Positions 1 through 12,100 of a DNA stretch of 64,000 bases are shown piece after piece. Origin of the DNA: Sclerurus mexicanus (Eukaryota; Chordata; Aves; Passeriformes; Furnariidae). Position numbers and translations under genes: made by a program. The notes under the pieces are model-generated. The model was not told where the DNA came from and ran no database searches. It was given only the letters and a program-made list of their open reading frames with translations. Each line of letters starts with the position of its first letter. Within the stretch, counting starts at the first letter, position 1. The DNA lies in assembly GCA_013396755.1 (NCBI GenBank), contig VWZF01003842.1, forward strand, positions 1,155,442-1,219,441, written 5' to 3'.

Positions 1-348
1 TCTGTATAGTATAGGGACAGATGACTGGAAGAGACCCCATGGGTCTCTGGAAGTTGCAGGTATGTATTATCTGCTGTACAGCACCCACCATTTCTAAATG
101 TGACACTGCTAGGAAAACCTTTACACACAGATGAGAGAAGAAAAAAATTATTCAAAAAGTATTGCAAATCCTCCTGGCCAAACAAAAAACCTGATTTGGC
201 AAGAGCCTCAGGGTATTTTTCAGAGTAATAAGCATCTTTGAACTTGACAGAAAGTTAGCCACAACTATTCCCTTTTTTAATAGGTATCCCAAAGCAATAG
301 GGAAAGTTTCAACTGTGTTTTATGAGTAGCAAGACAAATAACCACTGA

Positions 349-356
349 TGACGTCA
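349..356 (+). promoter_or_regulatory. Consensus cAMP response element 8-mer
   Basis: The palindrome TGACGTCA is present exactly. This is the full consensus CREB/ATF site and contains a CpG, which is rare in the surrounding AT-rich intron. It may be chance; nothing else nearby marks an enhancer. Confidence 0.3.
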
Positions 357-2841
357 GCGCAGCTGAGGTTTGTTCCCAGACTTGAGCATCAGCAGCTGCC
401 ACAGAAGAAGCTACAGAACTACAGAAGAAGCTGTAATGTACTGGGGCAGGTTGCTAAAGTAGGGGACCTGTGGGCAAAAGGGAAGTTAGAATCAAAATAG
501 TTTTGACTCAGAACAAGGGATCTTTGGATTAAGAGCCAAGTTCAGGGTCCTTTGCTGCAGTTTTAATGCCCTACTTAGGGCAGAATAGAAGGTGTGCTGA
601 AGATAAGGCTTATACAATGTTAGTTCCTCTCAGAAATCCCATACTGGAGAAAATTTGTGTGATTTCTAATGAAATAACTAAATGTATTATAATCTATTAA
701 TCCTGTGTCTGTATTCATTCTCTTCTAAAGAAAAAATAATAGTATGACCTATCCTCTCAAGAGGTTAGACCCTCTGTCTACTTGGAAATCAATAAAGAAA
801 ATCTCAAATGAAGATGAGATCCAGTGGCACTTTTGTAAAACAATAGCACAACACCAGCAAGTAACTGCACTGTATCAAGCCAGAGCAGTTCCCTGATCCT
901 GATCCATCAGATAGGAAGTTGAAGTGTGAATTTCCTCCTGCAGAGACCAAAAATCCCATAAATGTGTTTGCCTTACGCATGCAGCTTCCAGGGATTTATT
1001 TTGCTGCTTGATAATGTATTTTTCGTTTTAAAACGGAGGAGACAGGGAGAATCCCAGGACTTGGGCACTGTTTCGTTTATTTTTGCCCCTGACAAGGGGA
1101 GACTGTGATGAGTCCTCAGGCTTTACAGTTGATGCTGTGGGCAAAAGAGTAAAGAAGCCCTGGGAAACAAAATAAGTTGCCTTTTTTAGTGCATGTGAGG
1201 GGTGGGCAGAGAAGGACTTGCTTCACTTTATCCTGTTTGCTCAGACCTCGCATTTCCCTGGGGGAAAGAATATAAATGAAGCAGGAGGGAGGCTAGGATG
1301 GAGGGTTACAAACTCAAAGAACAAGGTCAGGGCCAAAGACCGTGAGCTGTAGAGGACACTGAAAATCCCAGGCCTCTGCTGCAACCAGGCACAACACACA
1401 GTTTGGTAGGCTGTAGGTTTTATCACCAGGTTGGAAACTTCTCGAGGACCTAGGGGAAGCAGTGCTGAGCTAAAGAGCTGTAAGACTGTATGGGTGGAGA
1501 AGGGCTGGTAGGCAGATTTTACTTCTTCTTCCTCCTCCCTAATCAGCTTACCCTGCCTTCCAGGCAGAGCTGATAAAATCAGGGACTTTCAAATGAAGAG
1601 AAATTGTACAGAATAAGACAGTTCAGAGAGGAGCTGGCCATGCCAGAACTGCCTGGCAGGGTGGGGTAAAAACAGCACAAGGCTTTCGGAGAGTTTATGT
1701 GTATCTCATTGGAACCGGCGTCCCTGTTAGCTCTGGGAGGAAAATCAAGGGAACTTCTAATCCTTTAGTTATTCAGAACAGCATTTCAGAAGTTCTCACC
1801 AGTGAGAGAACAGAGAGGGCTTTTTATTTGGGATAAATATTTATTTTTTTAGTTGAAAAGAATAAAACATATTATAAAGCTTATTACTAATTTAAAGCAT
1901 GCTTTAGATGTACATAGAACTACACAGGAGTCTAACTACATTTGGTAAAGCATCAGCAAATATATTTACTGTAAAATGTTGCCCTTAGTATTGTATTTGC
2001 AGAAGAAAAATTGCAACTGCAGATTGGCTGGCTGTCAGCATCTGACATGAAGAATGAGGTCATTTGACTTGGAAAATGGTTTGATAGGGAAGCTACACAT
2101 AAAGGTTTACTGTGGCTGTCAGCCTCACAATCATCCTTGTCCTTTAAGGACTATTTTTACCATTTACAGAAGACTGAGTGCGGTAGTGAGTCATGTTGCC
2201 CATGTCTGTAGGCCTTTCAAACTGTGTAGAGTTTAGAGAGCACAGAGAAAACGTGCTTGTTTTGGGAAATCTGAACCAAATGAAAGAATGAACATGGGAG
2301 AAAGAGAGAAAAGAGGAAGATGGGTCTGGGACTGGAAGATACACAGTAGAATAAAGGTCTATGTGCTGATGATGAGGGGGCTCTGAGCCTGCATGAGATT
2401 ATAACATATTTTCAGATTTCAAAGAGAAGTTTGCATGGAGTATGAAAGAGGAAGAGAGGAACCATGGTGAAAGGAATTGGGAAAGAAAAGTACACTCTTT
2501 GCTTCTTATAGGGTTTTTTAAATGAGAACTGGTAAACAGAGCTGAACTTCATTCCTGTGCAGAGGGCCAGCTTGAGACATATGCAAGCACTTGTCATGTA
2601 CCTGAGGCTTTTTTGTAAGCTGAACTGTGGCTCTTGTAAATGTGATTTGTTCATCTAGCACAGGAGGTACAGGAAAGGTTTGTGCCAGGCATCATGTCAC
2701 TTCAGCTAAATCAGAGCATGGACCTAAAACTGCTTCAGGGAGATTTTCTTTTGGGAAATCTGATTTGGCTGTGCACTTGTTTCATTGATATTTATAGGCC
2801 AAAGTGGCTCCTGACCAACTTTCATAACCATAGCTGGAACC

Positions 2842-2911
2842 CCCATCAGCTAAAACAGCCTGGCCCTGTCTGCTCAACTGCAGAGCTCTCTGCAGTTGAG
2901 CAGCTGATGGG
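2842..2911. repeat. Nested inverted repeat / hairpin
   Basis: The inner arms 2870-2885 and 2888-2903 are perfect 16-bp reverse complements separated by two bases. Outer arms CCCATCAGCT (2842-2851) and AGCTGATGGG (2902-2911) are also reverse complements, overlapping the end of the inner right arm. The left side has an extra 18-nt insert (2852-2869). RNA from either strand could fold here, but I see no family name for it. Confidence 0.8.
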
Positions 2912-5900
2912 CTCCCATGCCATCCTGACTGCTGGGGCCTGGTAAAATGTCTTTGAGGTCAGCTGTTTACATCTGTTCCTGCAATGGGAATTTTCCCTGG
3001 CTGTATGAAGAGCTCTTTGGAGTCCTTTTGAACTGCTGCAGTTTCCTATGCCAGACATATACCTCAGGGGAGTGGAGGAGGGAGTGTGAGAATCCCATTT
3101 GAGGTTTCCAATCCTTTGGCAGAAACAAGGAGTCAAACCAGGATATTTTTCCTTCAAAGAACAAGCAAAAGGGGAAAAGCGTTTAAAAAGAAAATATAAC
3201 CCCTTAGACATTAGCTAATTAGCAAGGACCTTCACTAAGTTTTCCATGTTACTGTTCATCTTGGGGCCTATGAAAGATCGTTTTAAAAGAGCCTGCCTTC
3301 TGCTTGCTGTTTAGTCTATTCTTAAGATTACTCTGGTTTGCTCTGGTTTGCTGGAAGACTTGCTTAGATGACTCAGATATTGACTTGAAGCTTTCTCAAC
3401 ACTGCTGTGGGGAGGGGCCATTGAGCAACCAGTCTCTTGAGCTAAATGCCTGTTAAAAGCAAAAAGCTGCACCCACGCATGTAAGGTATATTGAGATCAG
3501 CCTCTGACATCCTTACTCCCACTGAACAGCCCCTTATTCTCTGACATTCACAGTGCTTCCAGCAAGGCACTCATAAACTAAGGCCTCATCCATGTTTAAG
3601 CAAAGGTGGCAGAATTTGGCTGCCTGTGTTCCTGCCACCCTTAAAGATCATAAGAATTGTCCGTACTGTAGCTTTTATTCTAAATTACATCCATTTTAAG
3701 TATAGTGTTTATTTTCTTTCTTAATGGTAATTTTGCTCCAATAAAATTCAGAACATTTATCATCTGGAACAGGTCTACCAAATGCAGGACCACAGTAACA
3801 GCTGTTTTGGTGATCTTGAATTTGGAGATCCTACTGGTTCTGCAGCAGGGGCATCGGGTTTTAGCTAGGTTATCCATGGAGATTTTGCCGGGTAGTGCAG
3901 TCTTGGGTTGGTTTATATGATTGGTCTGTGACCTTATAGGGATGAGTGGATCATTTTTGGGGAACCACAGGATACAGTATTTGGAAACTTAAAATTTTCT
4001 AGGTGTTTTGAACCCAGAACAGCTCCTTGCCCACTGGAAATTTCTTGTCTTGTGCAGTTCTTTGCAGGGACTCTGAACTCCTCTGTTCAGTGCAGCTCCT
4101 GAAAGTTGTCAAAATAAACAGTACAATATATGGGAGTAAGTGCTACTCTCAACAGGTAAGAATTGTGGAAGGGCCCTAGAGACAAGTTTTACTTGTTTAG
4201 TTTCTTTGAGGTCAGGAATCTGTTCCCTCCTCCTTGCTCACAGTCTCTTCCAGAATAAGCAGGGTAGGCAATAAGTCTTGTAAAAGAAGTACATGGGAAG
4301 CATTTGAAACTCATGTCTTCTCTGAAAGTGACAGCTACCCTTTATGTACAGCAGAAAGGCAGAACATCCACAAGTCTCTTGTACCTCTTTTTTCAAGAGC
4401 AAGTAAACAAAACAACATAAAACTTCTCCCTGAACTCCTGTGAGACTTCATGATCTGGGAATTTGGAGAATGAATAAGAAAAATCTTCCATAAGGGATAC
4501 TGCCAGAGATGTTATCTATTTGAAAACAGTATCAATGGTTGCCGAATATTTTTATAGATCTTTTTCCCCCAAGTTTTCAATTTTATTCTGAGCCTGCTGA
4601 AAAACTCAGTGTTCTCTGCTGCTTCAGCTAGTGCTAAGCAGACTAATGCTTCATAAAAAATATTTCCATGTCAAGGCAGCTGTTTATGGTGAATAGGAGT
4701 TAAATGACAAGTTGTTCCAGGAGCACTGGAACAAGCAGAGCCTGATTTTCTCCAGATCTATGTCTCATGATTGAGTTGTTTCCATAACTGGAGCATTTCT
4801 TGCAATATTTTGCTATGCAGACTCATACTGGGTGATGTTTAGAGTCATTGTGCAGGGCTCTCCTCACGGAGATTATGTATCGGATGCATTTACAGAGTTT
4901 CTTCTGTCTGTTGAGTCACTAATTTTTAGGAGGGTGATAAAGGATCATGCCTTTGAGACTTCAAGTGTTTTCCCATCAGTTCTCTGACAGTATTTTAAGA
5001 TTAGTAAAGGTCAGATAAACAGATTGACAGGCAGACACATGCCTACACATACATTGTGATCATGTAAGTCCTGTTTCCTTGGGAAAGCATAATAATCTTA
5101 GCAAATATTATGCAAACATTACTAAAGGGCATGCAAAACCAAGTTAAATGGATAAGGCAGGATAACTTGAGGAGAAAATGATTAGGAAACAACCCAGAAT
5201 AAGTCATACAGCATGGGGTTTTTGTAATACTAGCAACCAGTGTGCTCTGGTGTTGGTTTAAATGAACATTTGTAAACTGAGTTTGTTTGGAAATCATGTT
5301 AGCTTGTAAAAAAAAACGGTGATACTTTCCTGCTATTTTTTAATAAGTAACATATAAAATATGGTAATATACTTTTATCTAATTTCTAATGGTGGTTAAA
5401 CACCTGAGACTGATAGTACCTAGCTACACTGCAGAACACATCAGTATTTTGTCTTTTCTGTTATACCAAGCTAACTGCTGGGCCCAAGCTATCTCTCTGT
5501 AAAAGCACATATTGTACAGTGAAGAGTCAGTCAGCAGAAGCCAAATAATACCTCAGAATGAAATAATGAGTTTGTTTCTCGATGGCATTTTTTTGGTGAA
5601 GTAACATGGATACAAATGTATATATACATAATTTTAGGCCAGGGTACTATGACGGGCTCTTCATGGGAACAGAGCATTGACCTGCGATGAGCTGGTCTGT
5701 GTGAGAGATGTACTGTTATGTCATGTAAGAGCCTAGAACAATTTGCCTCTGTGATTATACTGGCATTGGTCCCTTGTGAATAATGTTGTAAAGGACCTTA
5801 TTCCTAAACCAAAGTGAAAATAATGGTGTAGACAATTTGTATACAAGTACATCGTGGTCACCTGCTGAGTGGTTTTAATGCTTTGCTTAGAGCTTGCCTG

Positions 5901-6050
5901 CCATGGGTAAGCAGTCCATGCAAATCTATTATGTAATGAAACCTATCATTACGTTTCTTGTGATCTGTGAGATACAATTTCTGTGGATCACAGTGTCTTT
6001 CTCTAGTGACATGTATGCTATTTTTGATGCAATACTTTTTTGTTTTGCAG

Positions 6051-6100
6051 GTGATTTTCAAAGCTAAGTCAAAATATTCCCCAGAGCTACTGAAATACAG
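6051..6100 (+). CDS. GPR137B: GPR137B exon 2
   Basis: This 50-nt exon reads [16 protein letters not shown] plus two bases of an Arg codon. It follows a polypyrimidine tract ending tgttttgcag and is followed by the donor gtaaga. It encodes the short loop just before the fourth membrane helix and agrees with human GPR137B residue for residue as I remember it. The Arg codon is completed by the first base of the exon at 11895. Confidence 0.95.
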
Positions 6101-9100
6101 GTAAGAACTATGCAAACATTTAATGTGGTAAAGAAGAGTAGCCATGCTCTTTGAGAAACACTACGACTTTTCTAATCTCAGCTATTCGTATTTATATACC
6201 AATGTTTTATGATGATGGTTCTGAGGCCGGCTTCTTCCTAGGACATTTAGAAGACTGTGTCCTTTCCCAACACAAGGACAATTTTTAGACAGTCACATAT
6301 TTCAAAGGCAAATATTTCAAATGTGAGCAGAAAATATCCACCCTGGTGATTTACTTGCAGGTTGTTAATATTTGTATTGCTAGGAAAGTTCAGATCCAGT
6401 GCTTTGGTAAAAGAATAAGAGTGATGTATTTTTTTTTAGGAATGAGTGGGAGTGGGCATGTTTTAATATGTGAGGTCAGTGGCAATAAGAGAACTGGAAG
6501 TTTTGGGAAGGTGAGAGAATAGTTGTGAAGGAAAAGAGCTAGAGAGAATGAATTCAAATTGATGATGTGTTTGGGAGCTCATAGATAACCTCCCCTGACT
6601 CCACAGAGTTGAGGTTATGGTACTTTTGCATTTAGGTGGAGATTTGTTTGACATCATGTTGAGCAGGGGGAACTGCCAGGAAGTACTTGAAAGCACACCA
6701 AAGGGCAATAATGTCCAGAAAGCTAAGGAAGAGTTCAATAAATGAATGTTTATTGTGGCAATGCCTAAAAGCCTCAGTTGGGTAATGTTGTTTAGGCAGA
6801 GGGGACAGAGAGAGGTTGTCTTTATTCTAAAGAAAGAATTTACAATATGAATTCAGGATAGGAAACCAGAATAATTTGAAACTGCAGTCTGACCTCTTAC
6901 TTGCTGACTGTTAGGAGAACAAAAGGACTGTATAAGTAGAGTAAATATCAACATTGTCCTTGCCCTAGAAAGTTTGTCATACAACTGGATTTTGATACTG
7001 TTAGAGGGGCAATCGTCTGGAGCAAGTGGTTCAGGAACCATGTCTGGTATAATGGCAGTAACAAGTGAGAGCAGGCTTGAAGTGGGCTGTACTTGGGCTG
7101 GTGAGGGCATGGGACATGCAGGGTGTGATGGCCAACTCAGGAATGTGAACTCCAGGCTGAACGGCAGCTTTGAACCCTGATTTGCACTCTGGTTTTTGTG
7201 GTAGGAAATCCAGGAGAATGGGCTGGCAGACAAGCACAGCACACACCACGCAGGTTCCCAGCCAGGCCCCAGTGCAGGCGTGCTTGACCCTGATGGTGCA
7301 CGCAGGCAAGAGAAACAAAGAGTATCACTTTGCACAAAGCCTTTGCTGCAGGTCAGGGTGCTATAGGACTGACTGTGGATATGTTCCTGGATGCCTTTAG
7401 AGGTGAGAGCTAGAAGCTTTGAACCTCATCTGCTACTAGTGTTTGTGACAAGGCTTTATTCCTGAAAACTGCTTGAAAATTTCTTTCAGAAAGGCAAAGG
7501 GAGCTCGTGATATTTAGTCAATGCCTGTGAAGTCACTACATTAGCACCCTGCATGTAGCTCTTGGAGCGTTTCTGTTCCTAAATACTTATGTATTGTGAC
7601 TGGAATTACTCATGCATAGACTACCCTCCCCACAACAGCTCCATGTCCACCTTGACTCTTGCCTACTCTATTTCTAATACAGATCACTCTTAGATATGAT
7701 CTCATTTTTAATTTTTTATTAAGCTCTGTTGGTAAAGATTTTGAGTTGTATTTTGTTTTAATACCTAGACCTCTTAGCATGAATGTCTCAAAAAGCCATA
7801 TAAATAAAGCTGACCTCGTTTCCTATCTTATAAGGGGCAACTGAAATAGTGTAAGACGTGCACAGCCACAGCTGCAGCCTGAGTCTTAATTGTAACAGGA
7901 TAGTGAAAGATGATAGACTTACAGAGTGGTTTGGATTGGAAGAGACCCTTAAAGATCATCTAGTCCAACCCCCATCCCATGGGCAGGAACATCTTTCATT
8001 AGATCAGGTTGCTCAAATCCTGAGGGAGAAATGGATGATAGAAAGATCTAAGGCTCAGACAGGTCTGTAGTCTGCATTTACTGAATCTGATTTTTCTTCT
8101 TTGCTGAATGTTCACTCTTTGATTTGTCCCCCCATTTTCTTTAATGTGTCAGACTTTATTGCCTGGTATTGGTATTTTTGCCATAGATAATGGCAACGGG
8201 GCAACCACAGTCTATCAGGGATCTAGAATCTTAACCAAATTTTCCTCAGCACATCCTTCATGATATTACTAAAGGAGCTCAAGCTGAAGCCTGTGCCAGC
8301 CCAAGTTGATATTTAAACAGTCCCTGTGTCTGTCTCTCTCCCTGGGCTTAGGGATTTCTTACTGTCACTGGGTTTGGATGAGGCTTGCTGTACTATGCAT
8401 GCAGGTACAAGCCTCAGACACTGTGATTTTAGAGGAAACCACATACAAAATGCAGTAGTTTCAAACAGATTTTCCTGTTAAACAAGGCAACTCTCACTGC
8501 ATTTATCTGAAGTTTGATTTTAAGCTCAAAGGAAAATTTACAGGTGCATCCAGCCTGACACAGAAAGAACAGAACACCCCAACATGTGCCTTTCCCAGCA
8601 AAACCAGATTGCACACAGCTCCTTTAAAGGGACTGGTCCCAGAGTGGGGATTAGGCACAATATGCTTTTGAACTTTTGCTCGCACTTTTGCTGGTGCAAT
8701 CTGGAAGCACCTCTCCTGTCCTGCTTCTCTGTTCTCTAAAAAACTCCGTATGCTCCTTCATGCCTTGTAGGTGCCCTTGTAGTTGAGTTGTAAAGATATA
8801 TTCTGCCTCTAATCTGCAGCTGCTGACACCCTAGAGCTGCCCCAAGAGTGACACCCTGCATCTCCATTAGTGCTTATTCACAAGTTCAGCAACAATACTT
8901 CTATTGTCAAATCAGACAGCCATTTCCCCAGCCACATCATGTTAATAAGGGGGCTGGAAGATCATTATGTGAAGAGCTGCACAAGTGAGTGGCCATGACA
9001 GCTCACCCTGCACGTACGGGAGTATGTGGGCACAAGAGCATGACAGTGCTTTATTTTTTACTAAACTCTGTCAAGGAGAAGCCTGGCCTGGAAACCTCTA

Positions 9101-12100
9101 AGCCCTTCATGGTTGCAAACCAACCTGTTGCTGCATGCAAGCATGCAGGCTGTGCTGCAGCAGAAGGTCCTTCTGACTAAGATGAGTAGAAAGAGAGCAT
9201 GGACTTACTGCCCCACAAGCAAAGCAGCATGTAAGAGTGTACCTTTCCTTGTAAGCCCAAATCCCCACAAGGGGAGTAGAGATGAGACTATTAAATAGCC
9301 TTTGGGAAGGGAATGAAAGGAAGAGACATGACCACTATTTAAAGACTTTTGAGATACTAATAAAAACCACCATTGCAACTGGGAATTACATTCTCCAGAG
9401 GAAGCCATGCAGGAGAGGAGCTTCAGAACTGCAATGCTTCCAGCACTAGACTATGAGGTTTAAAGGAACTACCTCCAGCTGATTATCTAAAAACAGAACC
9501 CTGCCCTGGAAAAATTAAGAATGAGCACAATCTTCCCCCTGAGAGGGAATTTCCGTGCTTGGAAAGGAAAAAACAGCATCCTTTCTCACTGCCAGATATA
9601 ACAGTAAAAGAGGGCATTGATTCACAAGCAGAGGCTTTTGCGCTTTCAGTTCCCTCTGTTAGACATTCAAAAGGTCTCAAATATATACACCCTCCTTTCT
9701 TGCACTCTGAAGAGAAGCCAGCTATGCTTCAGCTTTGTAGCTGCATTGATACTAAACCGAAAGAACCACAGAATGACAGAATATGCCGAATTGGAAGGGA
9801 CCCACAAGGATCATTGAGCCCAACCCTTCGCCCTGCACTGGAACATCCCCAAGAGTCACACCATGTGCCTGAGAGTGTTGTCCAAATGCTTCTTTAATTC
9901 TGTCAGGCTTGGTGCTGTGACCACTGCCCTGGGGAGCCTGTTCCAGTGCCCAGACACCCTCTGGGTGAAGAACATTTCTCTAATATCCAACCTAAACCTC
10001 CCCTGACACAAGTTCAGGCCATTCCCCTGGATCCTGTCCCTGGTCACCACAGAGAAGAGATCAGTCTCTGCCTCTCCTCTTCCCCTCATGAGGAAGTTGT
10101 AGACTGTAATGAGTTTTCCCTTCAGTCTCCTCTTCCCCAGGCTGAACAGACCAAGTGCCCTCAGCCACTCATATGGCTTCCTTTTGAGGCCCTTCACCAT
10201 CTTCATTGCCCTCCTTTGGACACTCTCTAACAGCTTAATATCTTTCTTATATTGTGGCACCCAAAACTGCCCACAATATTCCAGGTGAGGCTGCCCCAGT
10301 GCAGAGCAGAGTGGGACAATCCCCTCCCTCGACTGGCTGGCGATGCTTTGCCTGATGCCTCCCAGGACACCCCCAGCCCTCCTGGCTGCCAGGGCACTGC
10401 TGACTCATACTCAACTTGCCATCGACCAGGACCCCCTGGGCCCTTTTCCATGGTACTGCTTTCCAGTATCTCATTCCCAGTCTGTACCAACAGCCAGGGT
10501 TGCCCCATCCCAGGTGCTGAATCCGGCACTTTCCCTTCTTGAACTCCATATGGTTGGTGGTTGCCCAGTCCTCTAATTTGTTGAGGTCTCTCTGCAGGAA
10601 CTCCCTGCCCTCAAGAGAGTCAACAATTCCTCCTGGTTTTGTGTCATCTGCAAACTTGCTTTCCAGTCCCATGTCCAAGTCATTTATGAACATTTTGAAG
10701 AGCACAGGGCCTAAGATGGAACACTGAAGAATCCCACTAGTGAATATGAATGAAAAGAATATGAATGCGTGAAGGAAAAAGATCCCTGTTGGGTAAAGTA
10801 TTTTTAAACAGTCAGAACTGGATTCCTCGGGGACAGTCTGTATGTTTGCTGTAAGCCAAATTCCAAGTTCCCAGCAGGCATGCAAATCTGTGGCCAAAAC
10901 CTCTTGTTCAGTAACTGCAGATTATGAATCTTATCAGTAATTGCCTTGGTCAGCAATGATAATGAAGTCAGCAGCAAATACCTGAGATAGAAACATTCCT
11001 TTTTTTTTCTTTTTTTTTCCTTTTATTTTTCTTTTTAAGTGGAAAGCACCACAGCTCTGTGTAGGAGTGAAGAGGAATTAGAAGCAGCTTTACTTATATT
11101 GCAGGTATCAGTTCTGGGTAGGTAGGGGAAAAAAAACAGGCTGAGAAAACCAGTCCAACTCCCAGGCTTCTGTCTGTCATGTTTCTGTTCCAGTTCTGCT
11201 TTTCTGGTTGTGGAAACGAACCTTTTTTCCTGGCAGAGGTGGCAAAATGTCAAGCCAGAATCAATATGCATAGTTAAATTTATTGATGTTTCTTTCAAGA
11301 GGTTGACTGTGACCAAATTATTTAGGAAAGGGGACAGAGAAAGATGCTGGGGAACCAGTAACTCAGAGATTTTTTCTGCTGTTAGACACTTCCCTAATTT
11401 AATATGAAATCTGGTGGCAAACATCAGTAGTTGGTGATGCTTCTCATGGCAGCAGTGGTGTAGTAAATCCAGGGTGAAAAGCATTCCAATCCATGTAACT
11501 TAACCTTTTGAAAGGTTTCTTCTGGCAGTGAGTAGCCAGAGGGTTTATACTGTATATGAAGTGCACACTCTAAGTAAGTACATGTATTTTAAGTAGTTAT
11601 TAAAAACTGTGCTGTTGTATTTCTGCTGCAAACAGTCTTCCATGTTTTGCTGCTTGATGTTAGTTTTTTTTTTACTTATAAATTGTTGTTTAACTGTAAA
11701 GACAGGTTTGCAACGAGCTAGGTTAATCTCTTCAGCAATCTGAAGCACTTTGATTTGGGCTCAGGCAGCTGGTTACCCTGTCAGCTGTGGCAGCCCAACA
11801 CATGCAGATTTCATTGCTCAAAGTTCAACTTCTGTCTCATGACTGACACTTGCTGAACAATGTCGCTAAAACTGTTTTCTCCTCACTCTCCCAGGTTGCC
11901 CCTCTACCTGGCTTCTCTTTTCATAAGTCTCCTCTTCCTCTTGGTGAATTTAACATGTGCAGTATTGGTGAGGACACAGAATTCACAGAGAAAAGTCATT
12001 GTCTCTGTCCGGGTGGCAATTAATGACACGTTGTTTGTGCTGTGCGCTGTTTCACTCTCCATCTGCCTGTATAAGATCTCCAAGATGTCTTTAGCCAACA

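Larger units (their letters stand above)
1..6050 (+). other. GPR137B intron 1 (3' part)
   Basis: AT-rich DNA with no supported exon. I looked for the large first GPR137B exon (N-terminus and helices 1-3) in all frames and did not find it, nor any GC-rich promoter-like stretch. The open frames here are short and unlike known proteins. Noted within are a perfect CRE 8-mer at 349-356 and a nested inverted repeat at 2842-2911. Confidence 0.75.
6101..11894 (+). other. GPR137B intron 2
   Basis: A 5.8-kb intron with no supported exon. It contains a short CR1 3' end at 7920-8020 and a longer CR1 fragment at 9767-10740, both in antisense orientation to the gene. A mixed T-rich pyrimidine run lies near 11000-11037. 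Confidence 0.85.

Noticed and set aside
1..6050. First exon of GPR137B, or the neighbouring NID1 gene expected upstream
   Set aside because: No frame resembles the GPR137B N-terminal helices or nidogen domains, and there is no CpG island; these must lie outside the window.
10247..10897. Minus-strand 216-codon frame as a host gene
   Set aside because: It is the degraded CR1 ORF2 (RT motifs present) plus flanking intron.
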